Assembly (NCBI GenBank): GCA_016721425.1 | Contig: JADKID010000043.1 | Span: forward strand, 186,001 to 250,000 | Source: Bryobacterales bacterium | Lineage (GTDB): Bacteria; Acidobacteriota; Terriglobia; Bryobacterales; Bryobacteraceae | Direction of reading: 5' to 3' | DNA length: 64,000 bases | Shown here: in pieces, positions 8,032 through 17,041 of the stretch | Numbering within the stretch: position 1 is the stretch's first letter | How the letters are laid out: each line of letters opens with the position of its first letter | Position numbers and translations under genes: made by a program | Notes under the pieces: generated by a model | Told to the model about the DNA's origin: nothing | The model's database searches: none | The model's input: the letters and a program-made list of their open reading frames with translations, nothing else

Positions 8032-11000
8032 GTGGAACTCTCCCCCGAACAGCGCGCCGCCGTCACGCGCACCAATCAGGATGCCTGCTGCGTCGCCGGC
8101 CCCGGCTCGGGCAAGACCAGAGTTCTCGTTGAGCGCTACGCCTGGCTGATCGAGCAGGGCGTTGAGCCGGATGCTATCCTCGCCATCACATTCACCGACA
8201 AGGCCGCCACCAACATCAAGCAGCGGCTGGTGAATCACTTTGGCAACGACAACGACAAGCGCCGAGCCGTCGAAAAGGCGCCCGTCTCCACCATCCACTC
8301 CTTCTGCCAGTCCCTCCTCAAGGAACACTCCATCCGTGCCGGCCTCGATCCCCGCTTCTCCGTGATGGACGCCCGCCAGGCCAGCGCGCTCCAATCCGCC
8401 ACCATGGAGAGCATTCTGGATCAGTTCGCCGCCGAGCGCCGCGCCGAGTTCATAGCTTGCGTCGAGGCTTGGGCCGCCAACGATTTCTCCCAGGCGCTCC
8501 TCTCCGTGCACGATGCTCTGCGCATGGGCGGCGGCGCACGCCTCGCGCTTCAGAATCTCACCAGATTCCACCCCGATGCCGCCCTCGATTCCGCCGCTGC
8601 CGCCGTCCGTCAGATGCTCGCCGATTCCCCCGCGCCCACCTCCGATGCCCAGCGGCGCCGCATCTCCGGCGGTCTCGATTGGCTCGCCCGGCGCGCCGAT
8701 CTGACGCCCCTGGAATGGCTCGCCGCCTTCTCCATGGACAAGCGCGGCCTCAAACCGGGCCACCCCATCTACGACTCCATCGATCGCGTCAAGGCTCTCC
8801 TCGCCGACGCCCGCTCCGAGGTGGTGGCCTCTTTCTTTCTCCCGCAGCGCGAGCTGATCCGCGAGATCCTCATCGCCTTCGACGACGCCTACGCGACTGC
8901 CAAACACTCCGCCTCTCAACTCGATTTCGGCGACCTCGAGGAGAAAGCTCTTGCCCTGCTCGAGCGCCAGCACGATATCCGTCAGGAGACGCAGGATCGC
9001 TATCACGCCATCCTCATGGACGAACTCCAGGACACCAATCCCATCCAGTGGCGCATCGTCGATCAGATCCGCAGCCCGGGCCGCTTCTTCGCGGTCGGTG
9101 ACGTCAACCAGTCCATCTACGGCTTCCGCCACGCCGCGCCGGGCCAGTTTCTGGAATACCAAAAGGCGGTCGCTGCCTCCGGCGGCGTGATTGATCGCCT
9201 GCAAAAGAACTACCGCAGCCGCGTCGAGATCCTCGATACCGTCATCGCCGCCACGGTCACCACCGTGTGCCCCGGCGTTCAGCCCCATGAGCTTCCGGCC
9301 GGCCGCGAGTATCCCCCCGCCTCCGGCCCCTTCGTCGAAATCCAGCGCTACGAGGCCGCCGAAGGTGATGAGAATGGTCTCGAAGCCCAGTGGATCGCCC
9401 GGCGCCTGCGCGAGCTTCACGATACGCTCCTCGTCGGGGACGAGTGCCGCAAAGTCAAATTCAGCGACATGGCGATTCTCTGCCGCAGCAAGGGTCCCTT
9501 CCCGGAACTCGAGGCCGCGCTGCTCCGCTTCGGCATCCCCTGCGCCATCGACCGCGGCCGCAACTTCTTCGAGGAGCCGGAGATTCTCGACCTCACCAAC
9601 TGGCTCCGCGTGCTCGACAATCCTACGATGGAGCTCCCGCTCTTCGCCCTGATCCGCTCGCCCTTCTTCGGCGTGAGCGATGAACAGATCGCCACCCTCC
9701 GGCAGCAGGGCGGCCTCGCTCCGGAGCCGGCCCTCCAGCGCATCCGGGACGCCCGCGCGCTCCTCGCCGGCCTTCCCGCCGATCGCGTGCTCAGCCTCCA
9801 GCTCGATCAGACCGGCTACCTGGAATCTCTTCAGCCGCCCGCCCGCGCCAACGTCAACAAGTTCCTGCAGATCCTGCGCGATCTCGAATCCAGCCACCCC
9901 GGCGACCTCGCCCTCCACCTCGAACTCATCGACGATTTCCGCGCCACCGGCGAAGAGCCCAACGCACCCGATGTCGATGCCGCCGACGCCGTGCAGGTCC
10001 TCTCCATCCACTCGGCCAAGGGCCTCGAATTCCCCGTCGTGGTCATCGCCGCCATGCACCGCGAGCCCAGCGGCACTCCTGATCCCATCTGCTGGTCCGC
10101 CGCCACCGGCCTCGGCCTCAAGTGGTTCGTCCCCGGCACCGCCGAGCGCGTCCCTGATCCCGCCATGAATGCGTTCGATTCCTTCCTGTCGGAGCGCGAA
10201 CGCCACGAAGAAGACCGCCTGCTGTACGTCGCCATGACGCGCGCCGAAGAGCGCCTGATCCTCTCCTGGAAGTTGGGCAGCCGCGCGCCCAAATACTGGG
10301 CCGCGCACATCGAGCGCGCCCTCGCCCCGCAGTGCCCCATCACCACCCACAAGGGCACGCCGGATCTCCTTCCATCCCCGGACCTCTCCACCCGGCCGCC
10401 GGAGCTCTTCGAGATCGTGCCCGAATTCGAGGCCGGCCAGGCCAGCGCCGCCGTCGCCGTCACCGCCGTTTCGCTCTGGGCTGATTGCCCCCGGCGCTAC
10501 CTCCTCGCCACCCTCCTCCGCTGGCCCGAGCCGCCCGCCGATCCCGGAGGCCACTCCAATGCCATGGCGCTCGGCACCGAGGTCCACGAGTTGCTCGGTC
10601 GCAAACGCACCGATGCCTCGCCAGAAGCGCACGCCCTCGCCCAGGCCTTTCTCGATAGCCCCTTCGGGCAGCGCGCCGCCGCCGCCCACAGCGCCCAGCG
10701 CGAATACGACTTCCTGGTCTCGCTGGAGGGTACGCTCCTCCGCGGGCAGATCGATCTCTGGTGGGATGAGCCCGGCGGCGCCGTCCTGCTCGATTACAAG
10801 ACCGACAAGTTCCTCACGCCGGAGCGCACAGCCTCCTACGAACTGCAACTGCGCCTCTACGCACTAGCACTCGAGAAGCTCACCGGTCGCGCCCCGAAAG
10901 AAGCGTGGCTCTTCCCCCTGCGCACCGCTGAGCCCCATCGTGTGGATCTCTCCGTACCCGTGCTCGACACCCTGCGTCAGTTCCAACAGGCCGAATCTGC

Positions 11001-11133
11001 CGGTCACTTCCCCATCCGCGAAGCCGCCCGCTGCCAGTACTGCCCCTACCTGGCCGGCGCCTGCCCGGTGGCGTCTGTCAAGGCCGTGCCCAATATCGAT
11101 CCCGAGCCCGAACTACCAGACCCTTGGTTTTGA
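8032..11133 (+). CDS. AddA/UvrD-like helicase with C-terminal RecB-type nuclease
   Basis: A superfamily 1 helicase of about 1033 residues. Walker A is GPGSGKT at residues 23-29, Walker B MDELQD near 330, motif V SIHSAKGLEFPVV, and motif VI LLYVAMTRAEERL. The C-terminal 230 residues are a PD-(D/E)XK nuclease with GQIDLWW and LLDYKTDK (Asp921). One cysteine lies before the nuclease (Cys819 in ADCPRRY) and three after it (Cys1001, 1004, 1011), the arrangement of the 4Fe-4S staple in AddB and Cas4 nucleases. The GTG at 8032, just after the upstream stop, is the preferred start; a TTG at 7996 would overlap the hydrolase gene. The likely role is double-strand break end processing. Confidence 0.88.
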   Translation: MELSPEQRAAVTRTNQDACCVAGPGSGKTRVLVERYAWLIEQGVEPDAILAITFTDKAATNIKQRLVNHFGNDNDKRRAVEKAPVSTIHSFCQSLLKEHSIRAGLDPRFSVMDARQASALQSATMESILDQFAAERRAEFIACVEAWAANDFSQALLSVHDALRMGGGARLALQNLTRFHPDAALDSAAAAVRQMLADSPAPTSDAQRRRISGGLDWLARRADLTPLEWLAAFSMDKRGLKPGHPIYDSIDRVKALLADARSEVVASFFLPQRELIREILIAFDDAYATAKHSASQLDFGDLEEKALALLERQHDIRQETQDRYHAILMDELQDTNPIQWRIVDQIRSPGRFFAVGDVNQSIYGFRHAAPGQFLEYQKAVAASGGVIDRLQKNYRSRVEILDTVIAATVTTVCPGVQPHELPAGREYPPASGPFVEIQRYEAAEGDENGLEAQWIARRLRELHDTLLVGDECRKVKFSDMAILCRSKGPFPELEAALLRFGIPCAIDRGRNFFEEPEILDLTNWLRVLDNPTMELPLFALIRSPFFGVSDEQIATLRQQGGLAPEPALQRIRDARALLAGLPADRVLSLQLDQTGYLESLQPPARANVNKFLQILRDLESSHPGDLALHLELIDDFRATGEEPNAPDVDAADAVQVLSIHSAKGLEFPVVVIAAMHREPSGTPDPICWSAATGLGLKWFVPGTAERVPDPAMNAFDSFLSERERHEEDRLLYVAMTRAEERLILSWKLGSRAPKYWAAHIERALAPQCPITTHKGTPDLLPSPDLSTRPPELFEIVPEFEAGQASAAVAVTAVSLWADCPRRYLLATLLRWPEPPADPGGHSNAMALGTEVHELLGRKRTDASPEAHALAQAFLDSPFGQRAAAAHSAQREYDFLVSLEGTLLRGQIDLWWDEPGGAVLLDYKTDKFLTPERTASYELQLRLYALALEKLTGRAPKEAWLFPLRTAEPHRVDLSVPVLDTLRQFQQAESAGHFPIREAARCQYCPYLAGACPVASVKAVPNIDPEPELPDPWF

Positions 11134-11971
11134 CGCCCAGTTGGATCTTTCGGAACTCCGGCGCCACCGCCGGTGTATCCGAAACATACCCGACGCTATA
11201 CTGGCTCCGCAGCTCTTCCTGAATCAGGTCAAAGACTTGCTCAATGCCCAGCTTCCGTGAGACCTCCAGGTAGCGCCCGCCGGTCTCCCGCGACATTCTC
11301 TGCAACACGCCGCTGCCGCCGTGGCCGCCGAAGTCCGAAAATAGGATCGAATAGATCAACGTGTCCACGCGCTGCGCCGCCTCAATCGCGTTGGCCAGCG
11401 TTGCCTCGCTTCCCACGTCCTCGCCATCGGTAAGCAGGATCAACGCCTTGCGCCCGTTCTGCTCGCGCAGAATGTCGCGCGAGACCTTCACCACCGCATC
11501 GTAGAGCCGCGTGCCGCCGCCAAACCGTTCCAGCTCCTTCTGGGTCTGTGTGTCCACCAGCGAGAGCGCCTCCTGCAACTCGCGGCGCGACGACGTCAGC
11601 TTCTGCCGCACGTACACGCCGATGTCAAACTGCGCGATGAAGACCTTGTCCTTGTTCTCGCGCAGCACCTGATCCACAAAGCGGAAGCTGGCGGCCCGTT
11701 CCGAAACTAGCACCCGCTCCTGGCTCCCGCTGGTATCCACCATCAGCCCGAGCGTCAACGGCAGATCCGATTCGCGCGAGAAATATTGGATGGTCTGAGG
11801 CCGGCCGTTCTCCAGCAGCGTGAAGTCGTCCTTGCTCAGGTCCCGCACGATGGCGCCTTGCTTGGTCTGTACCGCGGCCAGCAGGTTCACCACGTTCACG
11901 CCGGAGCGGAAGACAGGCTCCTGCACGGCGGCCGCGCAGGACAGCATGAATTGACGCCTGGAAGGGTGCAC
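11078..11971 (-). CDS. VWA-domain protein, probably exported
   Basis: About 297 residues of the von Willebrand factor A type frequent in Acidobacteriota. The early segment GAIVRDLSKDDFTLLENGRPQ is followed by the MIDAS-like LMVDTSGSQ, then GGGTRLYDAV and ALILLTDGEDVGSEA. The N-terminus reads SRRQFMLSCAAA, resembling a twin-arginine signal. That favours a GTG start at 11971; an ATG at 11947 would remove the motif, and longer versions run into the upstream gene. Its last 56 bases overlap the convergent helicase gene. Such proteins are thought to be secreted or cell-surface proteins, but their function is not established. Confidence 0.8.
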   Translation of the reverse strand: MHPSRRQFMLSCAAAVQEPVFRSGVNVVNLLAAVQTKQGAIVRDLSKDDFTLLENGRPQTIQYFSRESDLPLTLGLMVDTSGSQERVLVSERAASFRFVDQVLRENKDKVFIAQFDIGVYVRQKLTSSRRELQEALSLVDTQTQKELERFGGGTRLYDAVVKVSRDILREQNGRKALILLTDGEDVGSEATLANAIEAAQRVDTLIYSILFSDFGGHGGSGVLQRMSRETGGRYLEVSRKLGIEQVFDLIQEELRSQYSVGYVSDTPAVAPEFRKIQLGVKTKGLVVRARDRYWARP

Positions 11972-12021
11972 ACCTCCAAAATGGCACGTTTTCGCGGTGC
12001 CGGCTCTGGAGGTGCCCGCCC

Positions 12022-12237
12022 CTACCCCTCCTTCGGCCTCAGAAACGACGTATATACCGCCGCCCCCGCCACAATCACATTCGCCACCACCACCGGCGGT
12101 GCGCCGATCGCAATTCCATACGCCACCCAAAGGCACGCCGCACCCGCCTGGATCCGCCGCAGCGTCGATTGCCCGCGGATGAAGTACGACACCGAAAACA
12201 CCGCCGTCGCCACCCAGCCCAGTGCGTCCAGCATCAT
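12022..12237 (-). CDS. Small SemiSWEET/YgjV-like membrane protein
   Basis: A 71-residue hydrophobic protein with three probable membrane segments. The pattern LGWVATAVFSVSYFIRGQSTLRR followed by CLWVAYGIAIGAPPVVVANV is like the inner-membrane YgjV family and the three-helix SemiSWEET sugar transporters, including the second-helix tract and the asparagine late in the third helix. The start at 12237 overlaps the stop of the HAD gene by four bases (ATGA), so translation is coupled. An upstream in-frame start would add low-complexity glycine-rich residues and is unlikely. Transport function is an inference from fold resemblance. Confidence 0.65.
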   Translation of the reverse strand: MMLDALGWVATAVFSVSYFIRGQSTLRRIQAGAACLWVAYGIAIGAPPVVVANVIVAGAAVYTSFLRPKEG

Positions 12238-13070
12238 GCCACCCCCTGCGCGCCCGCCGCCACCGGAGCGCCAGAACGGCAAATGGTCAGCGAGTCCGTC
12301 CGCACCTTGTCCCACTCCCGCAGGAAGAACCCGTGCGCTTCAAAGAATGTCCGGATCCGCGTCGGGCTCCAGCCTACGATATCCTCCAGCACCGGCACCA
12401 GCACGCTCAGCGCATCGTCGCTCAGAATCGTGCGCTGCGCGATCTGCGTGATGTATTTGTTCTCCGATACCGCAATCGTCAGCCCGTCCAGCCGGTTCAC
12501 GTGCATCATCACGTGCACGTCGGAGCTCCCGTCGCCCACATACACAATGCGGTCATGGCTCACCGGCAAGCGGGACCGTAGTTCGTCCAGTTCCGCCACC
12601 TTGCCGTACCCGGCCGGCACTTTGATGATCGATTGGATCTCGCCCGTGCCCTCGTTGTACTGGAACTTCGTACCGATGATGTGGTCCTGCGGGACAATGC
12701 CCTCCAGCGCGGAGTGGATCACTTCCTGTGGCGCGGCCGAGATCACGTAAAACGAAAAGCGATGCCCCTCAATGCTCTGCAGCATCTGCGAGAGCAGTTG
12801 GATGTTCTCCTTCAGCCGGATATGCCTGCCGGCTTCCACCAGGTGCTCCTTGCGCACTCGGCGGTACTCCGGATCGTGCAACAACAGATAGGCCAGCTCG
12901 CCACCCTGTTGAATCAGGTGGATCTTGGAGAGGCCGCTGATGCGCTCCGCGAAGTTGGAAATGCCGAGCATCTCGCTCAGCACGATCCCCGAATCGTTAA
13001 AGCTCAGCGTCTGGTCGAAATCGCTGACGAGGATATAGTCTTTGAGTCTAGGTTCGAAACCTTCTTGCAT
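12234..13070 (-). CDS. HAD-superfamily phosphatase
   Basis: About 278 residues. HAD motif I is VSDFDQTLS near residue 15, motif II lies in SFYVISAAP, and motif IV is VYVGDGSSDVHVM, as in phosphoserine-phosphatase-like HAD enzymes (class I cap). A start at 13070 is supported by an AGGAG about eight bases upstream; a longer form from 13115 lacks such a site. It is coupled to the small membrane protein downstream by an ATGA overlap. The substrate is unknown; phosphomonoester hydrolysis in the cytoplasm is the family activity. Confidence 0.8.
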   Translation of the reverse strand: MQEGFEPRLKDYILVSDFDQTLSFNDSGIVLSEMLGISNFAERISGLSKIHLIQQGGELAYLLLHDPEYRRVRKEHLVEAGRHIRLKENIQLLSQMLQSIEGHRFSFYVISAAPQEVIHSALEGIVPQDHIIGTKFQYNEGTGEIQSIIKVPAGYGKVAELDELRSRLPVSHDRIVYVGDGSSDVHVMMHVNRLDGLTIAVSENKYITQIAQRTILSDDALSVLVPVLEDIVGWSPTRIRTFFEAHGFFLREWDKVRTDSLTICRSGAPVAAGAQGVA

Positions 13071-13191
13071 GTCACTGTCTCCTATGGATTTTGTGGAGTC
13101 AAGTTCCTGCAGCAAGGCAGAGAGGCGGGCGGACTACTGGGACCGGGATTCCGGTCTACTCCTGCTTAGATGTCGTGGGGCGCGGAAGGAT

Positions 13192-13413
13192 TCAGCCGTG
13201 CATCACGACGAACTCAAACACACGCGGGTCCAGGCCCCGCTCCTGCAACTGTGTGACGCAATCCACAACCGATGCGCCGATGGCTTCAATCCGCTTCAGG
13301 GGGATTGTGGCTGGGGTGTAGACCTCAAGCGCCACCCACTTGCCGGCGAGCGCGCCACGCTCTTCTATCGAGAGACGCTCAGGCGCCCTGCCAATCATCG
13401 TCGAGGAGTCCAT
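13192..13413 (-). CDS. Small conserved-looking protein, 73 residues, function unknown
   Basis: A short reading frame 11 bases downstream of the 363-residue protein gene and on the same strand. The sequence has a compact alpha/beta composition (GKWVALEVYTPATIPLKR, then VDCVTQLQERG and RVFEFVVMHG). It resembles small proteins of the DUF5678 kind, which carry a 'GKWVAL' strand. The ribosome-binding site is weak. Position and coding-like composition support it as the last member of the sigma factor operon; function is unknown. Confidence 0.5.
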   Translation of the reverse strand: MDSSTMIGRAPERLSIEERGALAGKWVALEVYTPATIPLKRIEAIGASVVDCVTQLQERGLDPRVFEFVVMHG

Positions 13414-13424
13414 TCCCTGTGATC

Positions 13425-14516
13425 TTATCGCATCGAGCGCAGTTGCATCAGCACGGCGTCCAGCCCCTTGCGGCGATACATCTCGGCCAGCCGTTGCGCC
13501 TCGCCCGAGGCTGGCAATGCAGCCATCGCCGGCGCCACCCACATCTCGCCGTCGGCAAACTCCACCGCCGCCGGATACGCCGTCAAGCCCGCCACCGCCC
13601 GCGAGAATCGCAGAGTGTTCTCTTTCCGGATCGTCGTCCGCTGGCCCGATGGCAGGCTCAACTCCGCCGGCAGCGTGCCGCCGGCAAATTCGCGCCCCTG
13701 CCCGTCCCGCGCCAGCCACCCCAGCTCCACATAGCGGACCGCGCGCTTCGATCGGTTTTGCACTTCAATCCTGGGCGAACGCGCCTCCGTCCCATCCATC
13801 TGCGCCGAACCGGACAGCAGTTCCACCGGCGATTCAGGCATCTGCAAAAACGCAAACTCAAGCTGCCGCCCCGCTTCCACATTCGTCGCCGGCAGGGAAC
13901 GCGCCATCTGCACGCCGCCCGCCTGCTCCGTCACGCGCGAAAGCACCGCCAGCAGTTTCTTTTGCAGCGCGTCGCGCCCGCCGCTCTCCAGCGCCGCCAG
14001 CATCGCCTTGCGGTCCCGCCGCGCCTCCATCTCCCACGCCACCATAGCCCGCTTGGCCTGCAGGCGATTGGGCCCGTAGAAGACCAAGTCCTCAAACAGC
14101 ACGCCGTCCAGCCCCACCTCCACCAGCGCGCCCGCACCCTGAGCCAGCGGCCGCATCAGACGTAGATCCACGCGAATGGGGAACGTCTCGCCAGGCGGCA
14201 CGTCCAGGCTCGGCACCGTCACCGATGCCTTGCCGCCCGGAGTTACCTCCTGCGCCAGCACCAGCAGCGAAACGCCGCGCACACGCCGCGGCGACGTATT
14301 CTTCAGCGTCAGGGTCGAGTGCAGATCCACCACCAGCGCGCCGCCGCGCGCCGTGGCCCGCGATTGGCCCCAATCGGCCGATACCAACGACAACGGCCCT
14401 TCGCCCGGCAGATTTACCTTAAACGAGCTCTTCGGATCCAAAGGCACGTCCGGCCCTTGCGCCAGCAGCGCCGCCGCCGAGACCGCCAGTAGCAGGAGTC
14501 TATTGCGCCGAAACAT
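13425..14516 (-). CDS. Secreted protein of unknown function in sigma-factor operon
   Basis: A 363-residue protein with a signal peptide (residues 1 to about 19, ending ALLAQ). The rest is beta-rich, with segments such as LHSTLTLKNTSPRRVRGVSLLVLAQEV and PRIEVQNRSKRAVRYVELGWL that look like immunoglobulin-like sandwich strands. A charged helical stretch near the middle contains RRDRKAMLAALE. No catalytic motif is recognised. Its start overlaps the end of the anti-sigma gene by 17 bases, so it is in the same operon and may be the extracytoplasmic target or partner of the sigma system; that role is inference. Confidence 0.7.
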   Translation of the reverse strand: MFRRNRLLLLAVSAAALLAQGPDVPLDPKSSFKVNLPGEGPLSLVSADWGQSRATARGGALVVDLHSTLTLKNTSPRRVRGVSLLVLAQEVTPGGKASVTVPSLDVPPGETFPIRVDLRLMRPLAQGAGALVEVGLDGVLFEDLVFYGPNRLQAKRAMVAWEMEARRDRKAMLAALESGGRDALQKKLLAVLSRVTEQAGGVQMARSLPATNVEAGRQLEFAFLQMPESPVELLSGSAQMDGTEARSPRIEVQNRSKRAVRYVELGWLARDGQGREFAGGTLPAELSLPSGQRTTIRKENTLRFSRAVAGLTAYPAAVEFADGEMWVAPAMAALPASGEAQRLAEMYRRKGLDAVLMQLRSMR

Positions 14517-15078
14517 GATGAATTGTCACCTGGCCCGTTTCCGAATCGACATAGCTGGCCCGCGCGCCGCCGTCCCAATTGACGGTGGTGGTGACGGGCG
14601 TTTTACCGGGGTTCAACAGCGTCAGCGCCGATCCGTGATCCTGCAGCGCCAAACCCTCGGCTTGGGCTTCTAAAAAGACAGGCGCATGGGCGGCCTGCAA
14701 AGCCGGATTAGCTCCGTGCGAAGGCAGCATCCAACTCGCTACCGCTACCACCGCCATTGAGGCCATCACCACGCCCAACTGCCACGCCCACGCGTCCCGT
14801 GTCACGCTCAGCGGCGCCGGCGTCTCCGCCACAATCGCGCCCGCCGTCAATCCCAACCGGATGTTGGCGCGCATCTCCGCAGCCATCCCGTCCCAATCCA
14901 GACCCGCCGGCATCTCCAGCGCCTCTGTCTTCAATACAGCCAGCACCTGCCGGATCGCCTGTACCTCATTGCCGCACTGACCGCACAGATGCACGTGCGC
15001 GCCTGCCCGCGCCATCGCCCACAGGTCCAGATCCCCGCGTACGTAGAGCGCCAATACCTCGGGAGCCGGATGTTTCAT
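14500..15078 (-). CDS. Putative zinc-finger anti-sigma factor, membrane-anchored
   Basis: A 192-residue protein starting at MKHPAPEVLALYV. The N-terminal domain has a zinc-binding anti-sigma pattern, with histidines followed by HLCGQCGNEV near residue 30. One membrane segment follows near residues 100-118 (LGVVMASMAVVAVASW), then an extracytoplasmic beta-rich tail. The start codon overlaps the stop of the sigma factor gene (TGATG), as expected for a sigma/anti-sigma pair made in stoichiometric amounts. It would hold the sigma factor inactive at the membrane until a signal is received. Confidence 0.8.
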   Translation of the reverse strand: MKHPAPEVLALYVRGDLDLWAMARAGAHVHLCGQCGNEVQAIRQVLAVLKTEALEMPAGLDWDGMAAEMRANIRLGLTAGAIVAETPAPLSVTRDAWAWQLGVVMASMAVVAVASWMLPSHGANPALQAAHAPVFLEAQAEGLALQDHGSALTLLNPGKTPVTTTVNWDGGARASYVDSETGQVTIHHVSAQ

Positions 15079-15665
15079 CACGGTTTCCTCCTCTCCAGGT
15101 ACTTCCTGAACTTCGTCCGCGCATTGGCGATGTGCGAACGGACCGTCGCTTTCCCGCAATTCAATCGCCGCGCCACTTCCTCCGCCGGTAGATCCTCAAC
15201 ATCCCTCAGAATCAGCGCCTCGCGCTCCCTCGGCGTCAGCCGGTTCAGCCCCTCCTGCAGGTAGTCCTGTTGCTCGCTCTGCAACAGCAATGCCTCCGGG
15301 CTTCGCTCCGGCGCCGTGGGCAGCGGGTCCATCGATTCATCGATTTCGGTGAAGTGCGCCCGGCCCTGCCGCCGCAGAAAGTCGATCGCCGTATTCGACG
15401 CAATCCGCGAAAGCCAGTGCGCCGCCTTCTCCAGATCCTTCAACTGCTCCTGCCGCTGCAGCGCCTTGATGAAGGTCTCCTGCGTCAGATCCTGCGCGTC
15501 CGGCACGTTGCCCACAATCCGGTAGATGATCAGGAACACGCGCCTCATGTTCGCCTGGACGAACTCTTCCTGGCGCGCCTGCCATTCGGCCGATGGCGCG
15601 GGAGTCAGCGGAGTGTCGCGTCTCTCGCTCACATGAAATTCCAGTACTTGCAGCTTAGCGCGCAT
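15078..15665 (-). CDS. ECF-type RNA polymerase sigma factor
   Basis: About 195 residues with the two sigma-70 domains of extracytoplasmic-function factors. Region 2 contains YRIVGNVPDAQDLTQETFIKAL and AHWLSRIASNTAIDFLRR. Region 4 contains LTPREREALILRDVEDLPAEEVARRLN and GKATVRSHIANARTKFRK, an HTH for -35 recognition. I choose the ATG at 15665; another at 15719 would add 18 residues. It is first in an operon with its anti-sigma factor and a secreted protein, and is divergent from the aminotransferase gene with about 140 bases between. Confidence 0.88.
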   Translation of the reverse strand: MRAKLQVLEFHVSERRDTPLTPAPSAEWQARQEEFVQANMRRVFLIIYRIVGNVPDAQDLTQETFIKALQRQEQLKDLEKAAHWLSRIASNTAIDFLRRQGRAHFTEIDESMDPLPTAPERSPEALLLQSEQQDYLQEGLNRLTPREREALILRDVEDLPAEEVARRLNCGKATVRSHIANARTKFRKYLERRKP

Positions 15666-15801
15666 AGGGTCCGCTGCCAAGGATGACGCTCCAATCGGCT
15701 CATTCGTGCAAGACAACATTCGGAGCTATGCTGAAAACGTACGAATCGAACCACGATGTCCGATTCAGGAAATTTCCCATGTCAGGAAGTCCTTATATCT
15801 T

Positions 15802-16988
15802 ATGAACCTAGCATCCAGTATGGCCCGCCTCGGCACCGAAACCGCCTTCGAAGTGCTTGTCCGCGCTCGCGGCTTGGAGGCCCAGGGCCGCCACATCATC
15901 CACCTCGAAATCGGCGAGCCTGATTTCAATACGCCCCGTCACATCGTCGACGCAGCCAAAGACGCCCTCGATCAGGGCTGGACCCACTACGGACCCACCC
16001 AGGGCCTGCCGGAGTTGCGCCAGTCCATCGCCGCCTACGTCAGCCGCACCCGCGGCATCGACGTGGGGCCGGAGCGCGTCTGCGTCGTCCCCGGCGGCAA
16101 GCCCATCATCTTTTTCCCCATGATGGCCCTGCTCGATCCGGGCGATGAAGTCATCTACCCCAATCCGTCATTCCCCATCTATGAGTCCATGATTAACTAC
16201 CTGGGCGCCGTACCCGTGCCCATGCCGCTCATCGAAAGCCGCGGTTTCAGCTTCGATCTCGACCTTTCCGCTCCAAGCTCTCCAGCAAAACCAAGCTCAT
16301 CATCCTCAACTCGCCCGCCAACCCCACCGGCGGCGTCATCCCGGCCGAGGACATCGCAGCCATGGCGGAGATGCTGCGCGATCGCGACGTCATGGTGCTC
16401 TCAGACGAAATCTACTCTCGCATGAGCTACGGCCGCCCCCCGGTTTCCATCTCCACCTTCCCCGGCATGCTGGACAAGACCATTATTCTGGACGGCTTCT
16501 CCAAGACCTACGCCATGACCGGCTGGCGCATGGGCTATGGCGTCATGCCCACGTTCCTCGCCGCCGCGGTGACCAAGCTGATGGTGAACTCCAACTCCTG
16601 CACTGCCAGCTTCACCCAGCGCGCCGGCATCGCCGCGCTCGAAGGGCCCCAGGAGCCAGCCGAAGAGATGATCGCCGAGTTTCGCCGCCGCCGCGACGTC
16701 TTCGTGGCCGAACTCAACGCCATTCCCGGCCTGCGCTGCCCCATGCCCGAGGGCGCCTTCTATGCCTTCCCCAATATCGAGGGGACAGGCTGGAAGTCCA
16801 AGCCTCTGGCCGATGCCCTGCTCGATCAGGCCGGCGTCGCCTGCCTCTCCGGAACCGCCTTTGGCGCCTTCGGCGAAGGCTACATCCGGTTCTCCTACGC
16901 CAACTCCCTGGACAACCTCATGGAGGCCGCCAAACGGGTCAGAACCTTCCTGGAGTCCAATAGTTCACAGAAACTTCAGTCTAAGTAA
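15802..16988 (+). pseudogene. PLP-dependent aminotransferase (aspartate aminotransferase family), frameshifted
   Basis: Fold-type I aminotransferase split into two frames. The first part, from ATG 15802, has HLEIGEPDFNTP, THYGPTQGLPELR and VVPGGKPIIFF. The second part has LIILNSPANPTGGV, VLSDEIYSRMSY, and the PLP lysine in DGFSKTYAMTGWRMGYG, ending at 16988. The frames join near 16255-16275, where one missing base would restore a continuous protein of about 395 residues. Because both halves are fully conserved, a sequencing indel is as likely as a true mutation. The enzyme would convert aspartate or related amino acids with 2-oxoglutarate. A weak AGGAAG lies 12 bases before the start. Confidence 0.85.
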
Positions 16989-17041
16989 AAATTAACCCAA
17001 ACAGATGTCCTCTTTCGCCTGCTTTTTGCGCTTACCCAGAC

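Noticed and set aside
6474..8075. 533-codon minus-strand frame opposite the GH106 hydrolase
   Set aside because: Antisense shadow of the hydrolase; glycine/valine/alanine-rich with no recognisable domain.
7909..10848. Long open frame (979 codons) on the minus strand opposite the helicase gene
   Set aside because: It is an artefact of high third-position GC. The composition is glycine/alanine/glutamate-rich without recognisable domains, and it lies entirely opposite a well-supported helicase and hydrolase end.
16255..16275. Programmed frameshift site in the aminotransferase gene
   Set aside because: No slippery heptamer followed by a strong hairpin was recognised; a plain indel is simpler.
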